Part shown: in pieces, positions 25,435 to 33,258 of the stretch | Numbering within the stretch: position 1 is the first letter of the stretch | Layout of the letters: each line of letters begins with the position of its first letter | NCBI GenBank assembly: GCA_902599955.1 | Contig: CACKHK010000001.1 | Coordinates: 62,001-126,000, forward strand | Direction: 5' to 3' | Length of the DNA: 64,000 nucleotides | Source of the DNA: an uncultured Pelagibacteraceae bacterium | GTDB lineage: Bacteria; Pseudomonadota; Alphaproteobacteria; Pelagibacterales; Pelagibacteraceae | The notes under the pieces: generated by a model | Seen by the model: only the letters and a program-made list of their open reading frames with translations | What the model was told of the DNA's origin: nothing | Databases searched by the model: none | Translations under genes and position numbers: made by a program

Positions 25435-26627
25435 TAACCCTTTACACTTCCAGCAGTTAGTCCACTTACTAAATATTTTTCAAAATAAACAAAAATAAAT
25501 AAAACTGGAATAGTGACTACAACTGATCCTGCCATTAAATATTGTCTAGGGGTTTCTGCATCACCACTCAAATATTGTATCGCTCTTGATAAAGTAAATG
25601 AATTAGGATTATCTAGAAACATTAAAGAAAACAAGAATTCATTCCATGCAATCATAAATACATAAAGAGCAACTGAAGAAATTGCAGGAATACTTAATGG
25701 TAAAATAATTTTTATAATAATTCCAAACCAATTTAATTTATCCATAATAGCAGCTTCTTCTAATTCCTTAGGTATACTTTTGAAATATCCTTGAAGCATA
25801 TATATCGCAACTGGCAAAGTAGTTGCTGTATATACTATTAAAAGCCCACCTACATTATTCCTTAACCCTAGCTGACTAAATACGGTATACAAAGGTATTA
25901 CTAAAACTATAGCAGGAAACATATAAATAATTAATATTGAAGTAGACAAAAAGTTTTTTCCAAAAAAATTTAGTCTTGCAACTGCGTATGCAGCTGGAAT
26001 AGCAAAAATTAATGTGATTATAACTGTACCAACTGATACAAATGTACTGATAAGTATATATCTTCCAAATTTATAAGTATCAAATATGACAAAGTAAGAT
26101 TTAAACAGTTCTTTAATATCTTGAGCAAAATTAATACTAAAGTCCAAAGGATTTATAAGCAGTGCAGCTTGTGTTTTAAAGCTTGTAACTATCATCATGT
26201 AAAATGGAAATAAAATTACAAATGAAAATAAAACAATTCCAAAAAGAGTTAAAAATTCAAATAAAACTGATTGAGACGAATGCTCAAGTTCTAAGTTTTT
26301 TTGATTGTATTTATCAATTTTAAAAGAATAGAAAATAATAATTCCAAATACACCAATATTATACCAAATAGGCATGTTTTGGATGATAAATCCATCAATT
26401 AAAGTGAAGAAAGATGCAAATACTATTGATTTTATATAACTATTTAGTTTATCTCCAATAACAAGATTAATCAGGGAAATTCCTATACCAAGAGATAATA
26501 TAATCGCAAAATTAAAATTCTTTAAATCGATACCTTGTAATGTTGATAAAATCTTCCAAATAGAAACTACAGAAAATAAAAAAATTGATGAAATGAATGA
26601 ATATAATATTAAAGATCTAATTTTCAT
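25434..26627 (-). CDS. Sugar ABC transporter permease (MalG type) with N-terminal membrane extension
   Basis: This is a 397-aa permease, against about 280 for usual MalG-type proteins. The standard six-helix permease begins around residue 125 (FGIVLFSFVILFPFYMMIVTSFK). It includes the EAA coupling loop ELEEAAIMDKLNWFGIIIKIILPLS and the C-terminal SGLTAGSVKG typical of sugar permeases. The first 110 residues add about four extra hydrophobic helices. It overlaps the MalF-type gene by 11 nt and the GH63-like gene by 1 nt. No MalK-type ATPase is encoded nearby. Confidence 0.88.
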   Translation of the reverse strand: MKIRSLILYSFISSIFLFSVVSIWKILSTLQGIDLKNFNFAIILSLGIGISLINLVIGDKLNSYIKSIVFASFFTLIDGFIIQNMPIWYNIGVFGIIIFYSFKIDKYNQKNLELEHSSQSVLFEFLTLFGIVLFSFVILFPFYMMIVTSFKTQAALLINPLDFSINFAQDIKELFKSYFVIFDTYKFGRYILISTFVSVGTVIITLIFAIPAAYAVARLNFFGKNFLSTSILIIYMFPAIVLVIPLYTVFSQLGLRNNVGGLLIVYTATTLPVAIYMLQGYFKSIPKELEEAAIMDKLNWFGIIIKIILPLSIPAISSVALYVFMIAWNEFLFSLMFLDNPNSFTLSRAIQYLSGDAETPRQYLMAGSVVVTIPVLFIFVYFEKYLVSGLTAGSVKG

Positions 26628-27876
26628 CTGCCCTCTTCCCTAAAAGTCTAAAATAGACAAACATAAAAATTAAAAGTAGAGCAACAATTACAATGGATAC
26701 AGCAGAACCCATACCAATATCAGATATTGTAAATCCTTGTTCATAAACATTTATTGGTAAAGTTCTCGTACCAGATGCACCACCAGTAAGTAAAAAAATA
26801 TCCTCAAACTTATTAAAGTTCCAAATAAATCTTATCATAAATAAAATAGATATAACTGCTGTGATTTGAGGAAGTGTAATACTGACAAATTTTTGGACAG
26901 GTCCCGCACCATCTACATCAGCTGCTTCATATAATTCTTTAGGGATTGCCTGAAGACGAGCTAATATAAAAAGAAAAGCTAAAGGGAAATAACGCCAAAT
27001 TTCGAAAATAATAACAGTTGTTAATGCTAATCTTAATTTCAAATCAAAACCAAAAAAATTAATAGTTAAATATTTTTGACCTAGTAGGTTTAAAGGCTCT
27101 TGAATAACTTGAAAATTTAATAAAAGGTTATTTAAAGTACCACTGTAAGGATCCAATAATAGTTCCCAAGTATATGCTAAGGCAACAACAGGTCCTACAT
27201 AAGGAAAAAGAAGTATGCTTCTCATAAATGTTCTTCCAAAAAATTTTTGATTTACAAGCTGAGCTGCTAAAATTCCAAAAATTATTGATCCTATTGTCCC
27301 AAAAAAAGTATAATAAAATGTCGTCATTAAAAGATCAAAAAATTCGTTTTGAAAAAAAACTTTTTTAAAATTTTTTAATGTGAAGTTGGTATTTAAAAGA
27401 ATATTGTCTGATTCACCTGATAATTTTGGTTTAATAGACTTAATTTCTTTTTTGTAGATTTTTTCACCCTTCTTATTTTTTAAAATGATTTGAAAATTCT
27501 CTTTGTATTTAGCTTTCCAATTCCCAAAATTACAATTAATAATATTTGATTTAAATTGGCATCTTTCATCTAAATTTACGGGTTCAACATTCTTTGGGGT
27601 TTTATCTTGAAATTTTACATCCCGTATATCCAATATTAACGAGCTGTTTCTTAACTTATAAATTATCTTTATCTCATCTGAGCTATCTTTAATCGATTTA
27701 ACTATTTTTTTTGCTCTAGGTTCTGGAATTCTTATATCTTTTAGGCCTACTTCCTTAAAACTAATCCAAACATTAGCAAATATAGGAAATAATATGATTG
27801 AAAAAACAAGAAAAACTGCAGGTAATAATAAAATATAGGCAGTTCTTTTTTCTATTTTTGAAAGTGTATCGCTCAT
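26617..27876 (-). CDS. Sugar ABC transporter permease (MalF type) with large periplasmic insert
   Basis: This 419-aa permease begins with one helix (residues 14-36) and is followed by about 140 mostly polar, probably beta-rich residues before the second helix near residue 180. The usual helices then follow, with the EAA loop ELYEAADVDGAGPVQKFVSITLPQ. The insert includes two Cys (CQFKSNIINC) that could form a disulfide. E. coli MalF also has a large periplasmic loop that contacts its binding protein, though after helix 3. The gene is preceded by a strong hairpin and follows the binding-protein gene. Confidence 0.88.
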   Translation of the reverse strand: MSDTLSKIEKRTAYILLLPAVFLVFSIILFPIFANVWISFKEVGLKDIRIPEPRAKKIVKSIKDSSDEIKIIYKLRNSSLILDIRDVKFQDKTPKNVEPVNLDERCQFKSNIINCNFGNWKAKYKENFQIILKNKKGEKIYKKEIKSIKPKLSGESDNILLNTNFTLKNFKKVFFQNEFFDLLMTTFYYTFFGTIGSIIFGILAAQLVNQKFFGRTFMRSILLFPYVGPVVALAYTWELLLDPYSGTLNNLLLNFQVIQEPLNLLGQKYLTINFFGFDLKLRLALTTVIIFEIWRYFPLAFLFILARLQAIPKELYEAADVDGAGPVQKFVSITLPQITAVISILFMIRFIWNFNKFEDIFLLTGGASGTRTLPINVYEQGFTISDIGMGSAVSIVIVALLLIFMFVYFRLLGKRADEN

Positions 27877-27880
27877 AATA

Positions 27881-27908
27881 AAAGCGGATAATACACATTA
27901 TCCGCTTT
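27881..27908 (-). terminator. Hairpin between sugar binding-protein and permease genes
   Basis: A perfect 12-bp inverted repeat (AAAGCGGATAAT 27881-27892, ATTATCCGCTTT 27897-27908) with a 4-nt loop lies between the binding-protein stop and the MalF-type start. The downstream permease starts 5 nt beyond the hairpin. It probably stabilises or attenuates, so that binding protein exceeds permease. Confidence 0.75.
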
Positions 27909-27929
27909 CATTAAAATTTATTTTATAAT

Positions 27930-29258
27930 CTAGAATTGAGCCAGTTTTTGATTGATCATGTCTACTGCTTGATCAATATCAATCTGTCCGTCTACATATA
28001 ATCTAGTTATTCTATTAATAAACTTGTTATTAATGATTTTAGATGCTCTAGATAGTTCGCCCTCTTTAACACCCCATCTTTTAGCCTTATCTAATCCAGC
28101 AACTATATCATTTATTACATCTTCTGAATATAAGTCTGACAAAGGCGCTTTTCTATCAACTCCAACAGGTAATTTACTCCATGCTTTTGTAAATGCTTCA
28201 GGATCGCTAGCATTTCCTCTTCTCACAGGAAATTTACCTTCTGGTGCGATTGAAAGTGTCTTTGTATAACCTTCATCCATTGAATATTTGATAAATGCAC
28301 TTGCTTCTTCAGTGTCAGCATCAGCAGTTATTCCAAAATATCTGACGTCAGCCCAAGCAGCCCCTTTTCTATTATTAGGACCTTTCAGATTTGTTATAAA
28401 ACCAGTTTTAGAAGCTAACTCACCAGAAGTTGGATCGTCATTTATTGTTGGAGGAGCTGAATCTCTTAAGCCTGCAAGTTCATCCATTATAAATGGTGAC
28501 CAAATTATCATTGGAGTTTTTCCAGCAAAGTACAATTCTCTAGATTGTTTCCAATATAACTCTCCTGGAGGACTTGCATTTGCAATAACTTTATAAAACT
28601 CTAAAGCTGCCTTTAACTTTTTGCCTTGTTTTTTTACTCCACCTTTTTTAACAACGTTAACTCCATTTGCTAAAAGAACATGCTCTAAAACCTGGCTCAT
28701 AAAATTTTCATCAGTTTTAGTAGCTGCAACAAATCCAAACATTCCGTCGCCAGAAAGCGCTTCTACTGCTTTAGTTATATTTTCATAACTTGTTGGTGGT
28801 TCAAGACCTGCTTTTTCAAATAAATCTTTTCTGTACACAACCATTTGTGTCCAACCATCAACTGGTACAGCTGCTATTTTAGATCCACTTTTAGCCATGT
28901 TTAATGCGCCTGGTGCAAAAGTTTTTTTGCCAAGTTCCTTAACAACTGCATTATTAGCATCTACATCTAATATTCCAGCTTCAGCCCAAGGTAAAACATA
29001 CTGTAAAGTATGGTATATCACATCCGGAAGATCACCAGCTGCGGCTGCGGCTGTTGCTCTTGTTCCTAAATCTTTTTCTTCTACAGGAATAACTTCAACC
29101 TTAATGCCAGTTTTAGCCTCAAAATCCTTGGCCATAGCTTCTTGTTTTGCCATTCTAGCTGGTTGAACTTCTGTAGTCCAAAAAGTGATGTCTGCAAAAC
29201 TAATATTTGTTACAAAAAATATTAGCGCGCAAACAGTTATTGTTATTTTTTTAATCAT
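27930..29258 (-). CDS. Sugar ABC transporter substrate-binding protein (UgpB/MalE type)
   Basis: This 442-aa periplasmic protein has an N-terminal signal peptide (cleavage near FADITFW, about residue 22). Family 1 solute-binding features are present: KTGIKVEVIPVEEKDL, AAAAAGDLPDVIYHTLQYVLPWAEAGIL, and Trp-rich segments such as PVDGWTQMVVYRKDLFEKAGLEPP. The ribosome-binding site is GAGGGG just upstream, and a sigma70-like promoter is visible at 29292-29320. It is the first gene of an operon with two permeases, a GH63-type hydrolase, an Fe-alcohol dehydrogenase and a GATase. The ligand is probably a small glycoside; the sequence does not show which one. Confidence 0.9.
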   Translation of the reverse strand: MIKKITITVCALIFFVTNISFADITFWTTEVQPARMAKQEAMAKDFEAKTGIKVEVIPVEEKDLGTRATAAAAAGDLPDVIYHTLQYVLPWAEAGILDVDANNAVVKELGKKTFAPGALNMAKSGSKIAAVPVDGWTQMVVYRKDLFEKAGLEPPTSYENITKAVEALSGDGMFGFVAATKTDENFMSQVLEHVLLANGVNVVKKGGVKKQGKKLKAALEFYKVIANASPPGELYWKQSRELYFAGKTPMIIWSPFIMDELAGLRDSAPPTINDDPTSGELASKTGFITNLKGPNNRKGAAWADVRYFGITADADTEEASAFIKYSMDEGYTKTLSIAPEGKFPVRRGNASDPEAFTKAWSKLPVGVDRKAPLSDLYSEDVINDIVAGLDKAKRWGVKEGELSRASKIINNKFINRITRLYVDGQIDIDQAVDMINQKLAQF

Positions 29259-29291
29259 TGATTTCCCCTCTTTTCGTTGATTAACACAGTA

Positions 29292-29320
29292 AATGTATCA
29301 GCGAGAGAAATGAATGACAA
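29292..29320 (-). promoter_or_regulatory. Putative sigma70 promoter of the sugar-uptake operon
   Basis: On the minus strand TTGTCA (29320-29315) and TACATT (29297-29292) are separated by 17 nt, about 34 nt upstream of the binding-protein start. The -35 box matches consensus at 5 of 6 positions and the -10 box at 4 of 6. In such AT-rich DNA chance matches are common. Confidence 0.4.
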
Positions 29321-29370
29321 TAGGTTTAAAAAGTCTCTATAACTCAAAAAGTCAACAAATATAATATTTT

Positions 29371-30327
29371 TTAAATCAAGAATTTTTTATTTTTTAGAAT
29401 TGATCTAATCATTTGAAACATCAAAGGAATTTTTTTTGAATTAAACTTTTTTAAAATAAAAGGCGCAATTTCTCTCACAAGTTGTTCACCTTCTACAGTA
29501 TCATTTGCCATAAACTTTTTTTTAGCCCTTTGGAAAGTAAAACCTTGCCCTAAATAGTTTCCCATTTTACTATTTCTTCCACCTGCAGCACTTACATACA
29601 AGTCTCCAACACCTGCTAAACTTAAAACTGTATCTTCTTTTCCTTTTAAACTTTTAGTTATGTATTTCATTTCTGACAATGATTTTTGAAACAAACTTGA
29701 AGATTTATTCAAACTCAAACCAGAACCAATTATCATAGAATAAATATTTTTTATTGCAGAACAGATTTCAACACCAATCACATCTTTAGAATATTCGATC
29801 AAATAGTATTTTGTAGAAATCATTTTACCTAACAATTTTGCAATCTTAATATTTTTGTTAGCGATGATCACACTAGTTTTGCATTTTCTAGCTAATTCTT
29901 TAGCTAAACATGGTCCTTTCAAAACTGATAAGTTTAATTTAGGAGAACTTTTTAAAAGGGTTTGTGAAATAGTAAAAATCTTTTTATTTAGCTTTTCATA
30001 TTTTAGACCTTTTGTAAGTACTAAAATTGGAGATTTTACTTTAAATTTTTTTAATTCATTCGCAATAAAATTGATACCTGTTAGGCTTAATGCTATAACT
30101 ATAAGATCATATTTTTCATAAAATAATTTATTAGAATATTTTTTAAATTTAAGTTTTTTCGGAAGATTTATTTTTAAAGCTGAATGAAATTTATTTTTTG
30201 ATGATAAATTTTTAATAAATCTTTGACTATATGGTTCTGTTATAAATACTTTGTGATTATTGTCTATACATGGAATAGAAAAGGCTGAGCCCATGGCCCC
30301 ACCTCCAATAATCAGAATTTTTTTCAT
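29371..30327 (-). CDS. gpsA: NAD(P)-dependent glycerol-3-phosphate dehydrogenase
   Basis: This 318-aa protein has the GpsA layout: the N-terminal IIGGGAMGSAFS dinucleotide fold, ILVLTKGLKYE, LSVLKGPCLAKELA, then the catalytic-domain blocks EICSAIKNIYSMIIGSGL, SLAGVGDLYVSAAGGRNSKMG and TVEGEQLVREI. It interconverts glycerol-3-phosphate and DHAP. It is Lys-rich and somewhat divergent, so it may not be the only GpsA in the genome. It lies 112 nt upstream of the sugar-uptake operon on the same strand and is divergent from tmm, with glpK beyond tmm, which suggests glycerol or glycerol-phosphate handling. Confidence 0.85.
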   Translation of the reverse strand: MKKILIIGGGAMGSAFSIPCIDNNHKVFITEPYSQRFIKNLSSKNKFHSALKINLPKKLKFKKYSNKLFYEKYDLIVIALSLTGINFIANELKKFKVKSPILVLTKGLKYEKLNKKIFTISQTLLKSSPKLNLSVLKGPCLAKELARKCKTSVIIANKNIKIAKLLGKMISTKYYLIEYSKDVIGVEICSAIKNIYSMIIGSGLSLNKSSSLFQKSLSEMKYITKSLKGKEDTVLSLAGVGDLYVSAAGGRNSKMGNYLGQGFTFQRAKKKFMANDTVEGEQLVREIAPFILKKFNSKKIPLMFQMIRSILKNKKFLI

Positions 30328-30438
30328 AAATAAATTACTAAATTTAACTATTTATTATTAACAAGTAATTTCAAAGAAAAAATAGTTTTATTTTTTTGAT
30401 TTTATTAATAGAATAACTTTTAAAATTATACAGTTTAT

Positions 30439-31767
30439 ATGAACAAAATAGCGATAATTGGTGCGGGACCGTGTGGTCTGTCAATGTTAAGGGCTTTCGA
30501 ACATGCTGAGAAAAAAGGAGAAAAAGTTCCAGAAATTGTATGTTTTGAAAAACAGGATGATTGGGGAGGATTATGGAACTACAGTTGGAGAACTGGTTCT
30601 GATCAATATGGTGACCCTGTTCCCAATAGTATGTATAGATATTTATGGTCAAATGGACCAAAAGAATGTTTAGAGTTTGCAGATTATTCATTTGATGAAC
30701 ATTTTGGTAAAGCTATTCCGTCATTTCCACCAAGAGAAGTATTATACAACTATATAATTGGGAGAGTGAGCAAAGGAAACATTAAAAGCAAAATAAAATT
30801 TAGCACGAGTGTAAAGAGTGTAAATTATAATTCAGATAATTTTGAAGTAAGCTATCAAGATAAAACTAACAATAAAATATTACACGACAAGTTTGATTAT
30901 GTTGTTGTTTCAACAGGACATTTTTCGGTTCCATTTATACCTGAATACAAGGGCATGAGTTCTTTTCCAGGAAGAATAATGCATTCTCATGATTTTAGAG
31001 ATGCTGAAGAATTCAGAGGTAAAAATGTTATAGTTCTTGGAAGTAGTTATTCAGCTGAAGATGTTGCACTACAATGTAATAAATACGGAGCTAAAAGCGT
31101 AACAATTGGTTATAGACACAATCCAATGGGTTTTAAATGGCCTTCAGGTATGAAAGAAGTTTATTATCTAGATAGATTAGAGGGTAGCAAAGCAATTTTC
31201 AAAGATGGAACAGAACAAGAAGCGGACGTAATTATATTATGTACAGGATATCTGCATCATTTTCCTTTTTTAGATGAACAACTAAGTTTAAAAACTCATA
31301 ATAGATTATATCCACCAAAATTATACAAAGGAGTTGTGTGGCAAGATAATCATAAGCTAATGTACCTAGGTATGCAGGATCAATTTCATACTTTTAATAT
31401 GTTTGATTGCCAGGCATGGTTTGCAAGAGATGTGATAATGAATAAAATTAAAATTCCAAATGATAGTGAAATAGAAAAAGATATTTCTAAATGGGTTTCT
31501 ATGGAAGAAAAATTAGAAAACCCAGATCAAATGATAGATTTTCAAACTGAATATACTAAAGAACTTCACGAAATGTCAGATTATCCAAAAATTGATTTTG
31601 AATTAATAAGAAAACATTTTAAGGATTGGGAACATCATAAAATGGATGATATTTCTACTTACAGAAATAAATCTTTTTCATCACCTGTAACTGGATCCAT
31701 TGCCCCAATTCACCATACCCCTTGGGCATCTGCGATGGATGATTCCATGGATACATTTTTAAAATAA
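30439..31767 (+). CDS. tmm: Trimethylamine monooxygenase
   Basis: This 442-aa bacterial flavin monooxygenase oxidises trimethylamine to TMAO with NADPH and O2. It shows the FAD motif IGAGPCGLSML (residues 7-17), the FMO fingerprint FPGRIMHSHDF (176-186) and the NADPH motif LGSSYSAEDVA (200-210). Long stretches such as MYRYLWSNGPKECLEFADY and FHTFNMFDCQAWFARDVIM are as I recall for characterised Tmm proteins, so assignment is firm. The product feeds Tdm at 39082-41421, though the genes are 7 kb apart. It is on the plus strand, between gpsA and glpK on the minus strand, a single-gene unit. Other nitrogen or sulfur compounds can also be oxidised by the family. Confidence 0.95.
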   Translation: MNKIAIIGAGPCGLSMLRAFEHAEKKGEKVPEIVCFEKQDDWGGLWNYSWRTGSDQYGDPVPNSMYRYLWSNGPKECLEFADYSFDEHFGKAIPSFPPREVLYNYIIGRVSKGNIKSKIKFSTSVKSVNYNSDNFEVSYQDKTNNKILHDKFDYVVVSTGHFSVPFIPEYKGMSSFPGRIMHSHDFRDAEEFRGKNVIVLGSSYSAEDVALQCNKYGAKSVTIGYRHNPMGFKWPSGMKEVYYLDRLEGSKAIFKDGTEQEADVIILCTGYLHHFPFLDEQLSLKTHNRLYPPKLYKGVVWQDNHKLMYLGMQDQFHTFNMFDCQAWFARDVIMNKIKIPNDSEIEKDISKWVSMEEKLENPDQMIDFQTEYTKELHEMSDYPKIDFELIRKHFKDWEHHKMDDISTYRNKSFSSPVTGSIAPIHHTPWASAMDDSMDTFLK

Positions 31768-31775
31768 TAAATTTT

Positions 31776-33254
31776 CTATAATAATGTTTTTTTGACGGAT
31801 AACTTCCACCCATTCAACAATTTGTTTCTAACAATATTGCTTAATTTAGGTTTAAAAATTTTATCTTTTTTCCATGTTCTCTTTATTTGATCTAATGATT
31901 TAAATACACCAATTTGGTATCCAGCAAATAATGCAACCCCAAGAGCTGTGGTCTCCAATACTTTGGGCCTTTCTGTTTTAACATTGATAATATTTGCTAA
32001 AAATTGGGAAAACCAATTATTTTTAACCATTCCACCATCAATTTTAATTTTATTAGGCTTCAAGCCATCTTTCTTCATTGCATTAAAAAGATCATAGCTT
32101 TGATATGCCACAGACTCTATTACTGCTCTTACTAAAGTTTTCCAATCACTGTCTCTAGTTAATCCTGTTATAACCCCTCTTGTATCAGGTCTCCAATATG
32201 GGGCTCCCATTCCACTAAAAGCTGGCACAACATAGACTCCTTCATTATTTTTTTTTGATTTAGCAATTTGTTCAGTATCATAAGCATTGTTTATTAGCTT
32301 TAACTTATCTCTTAACCATTGAACACCTGCCCCAGCAATAAAAATAGAGCCTTCTAGAGCAAAGGTGTTTTTTCCATTTAACCTGTAACAAATTGTAGTT
32401 AATAATTTATTTTTTGAAAAAATCTTTTTTGATCCTGTATTCATTATTGCAAAAGCTCCAGTTCCATAAGTACTTTTTATTGAGCCTTTTTCAAAACAAG
32501 ATTGGCCAACAGCTGCAGCTTGTTGATCGCCCAAAACTGCAGATATAGGAATTTCATATCCAACTATTTTTTTATTTGTTACTCCAAAATTATCTGCTGA
32601 ATTTTTTACATCTGGTAGAATACTTTTTGGGACATTCAGTTTTTTTAATATTTCATTGTCCCAAGTATTGTTATTAATATTAAATAACATTGTCCTACTT
32701 GCGTTTGTTGCATCTGTTAAATGATGTTTTCCGTTAGTTAGTTTCCAAATTAAATATGTATCTACTGTTCCAAACAATAAATTGTTAGATTTTAAAAGTT
32801 TTTTTGAAATTTTAACATTTTTTAAGATCCATTTAATTTTTGTAGCTGAAAAATATGGATCTATAAATAATCCAGTTTTTTTTCTAAAAGTAGTTTCATA
32901 TTTTTTTTTCTTTAGTTTTTCACAATATTTTTGTGTCCTTCTATCTTGCCAAACAATTGCATTATAAATTGCTTTGCCAGTTTTTTTATTCCAAAGGATA
33001 GTAGTTTCTCTTTGATTTGTAATTCCAATACTTAATATTTTACCTTTTAAAGTTGAAGCTTTTTTAATTACTTCTTTTAAAGCTTTAATAGTTGAAGACC
33101 AAATTTCATTTGGATTATGCTCAACCCATCCATTTTTTGGAAAATATTGAGTAAACTCGAATTGAGATGTTAATTTTATATTACCTTGTAAATCAAATAA
33201 AATTGCTCTTGAAGATGTTGTGCCTTGATCAATAGCGACAAGAAACTTTTTCAC
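31776..33254 (-). CDS. glpK: Glycerol kinase
   Basis: This 492-aa FGGY-family kinase phosphorylates glycerol to glycerol-3-phosphate. The N-terminal DQGTTSSRAILF and ITNQRETTILWNKKTG blocks are diagnostic, with WQDRRT, AVLGDQQAAAVGQ, STYGTGAFAIMNTG and APYWRPDTRGVITGLTR further on. The length is normal. It starts 4 nt after the stop of the tmoW-type permease on the same strand and may be co-transcribed with it. With gpsA nearby it gives a route from glycerol to DHAP. No GlpF-type facilitator is seen in this window. Confidence 0.95.
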   Translation of the reverse strand: MKKFLVAIDQGTTSSRAILFDLQGNIKLTSQFEFTQYFPKNGWVEHNPNEIWSSTIKALKEVIKKASTLKGKILSIGITNQRETTILWNKKTGKAIYNAIVWQDRRTQKYCEKLKKKKYETTFRKKTGLFIDPYFSATKIKWILKNVKISKKLLKSNNLLFGTVDTYLIWKLTNGKHHLTDATNASRTMLFNINNNTWDNEILKKLNVPKSILPDVKNSADNFGVTNKKIVGYEIPISAVLGDQQAAAVGQSCFEKGSIKSTYGTGAFAIMNTGSKKIFSKNKLLTTICYRLNGKNTFALEGSIFIAGAGVQWLRDKLKLINNAYDTEQIAKSKKNNEGVYVVPAFSGMGAPYWRPDTRGVITGLTRDSDWKTLVRAVIESVAYQSYDLFNAMKKDGLKPNKIKIDGGMVKNNWFSQFLANIINVKTERPKVLETTALGVALFAGYQIGVFKSLDQIKRTWKKDKIFKPKLSNIVRNKLLNGWKLSVKKTLL

Positions 33255-33258
33255 AAGT

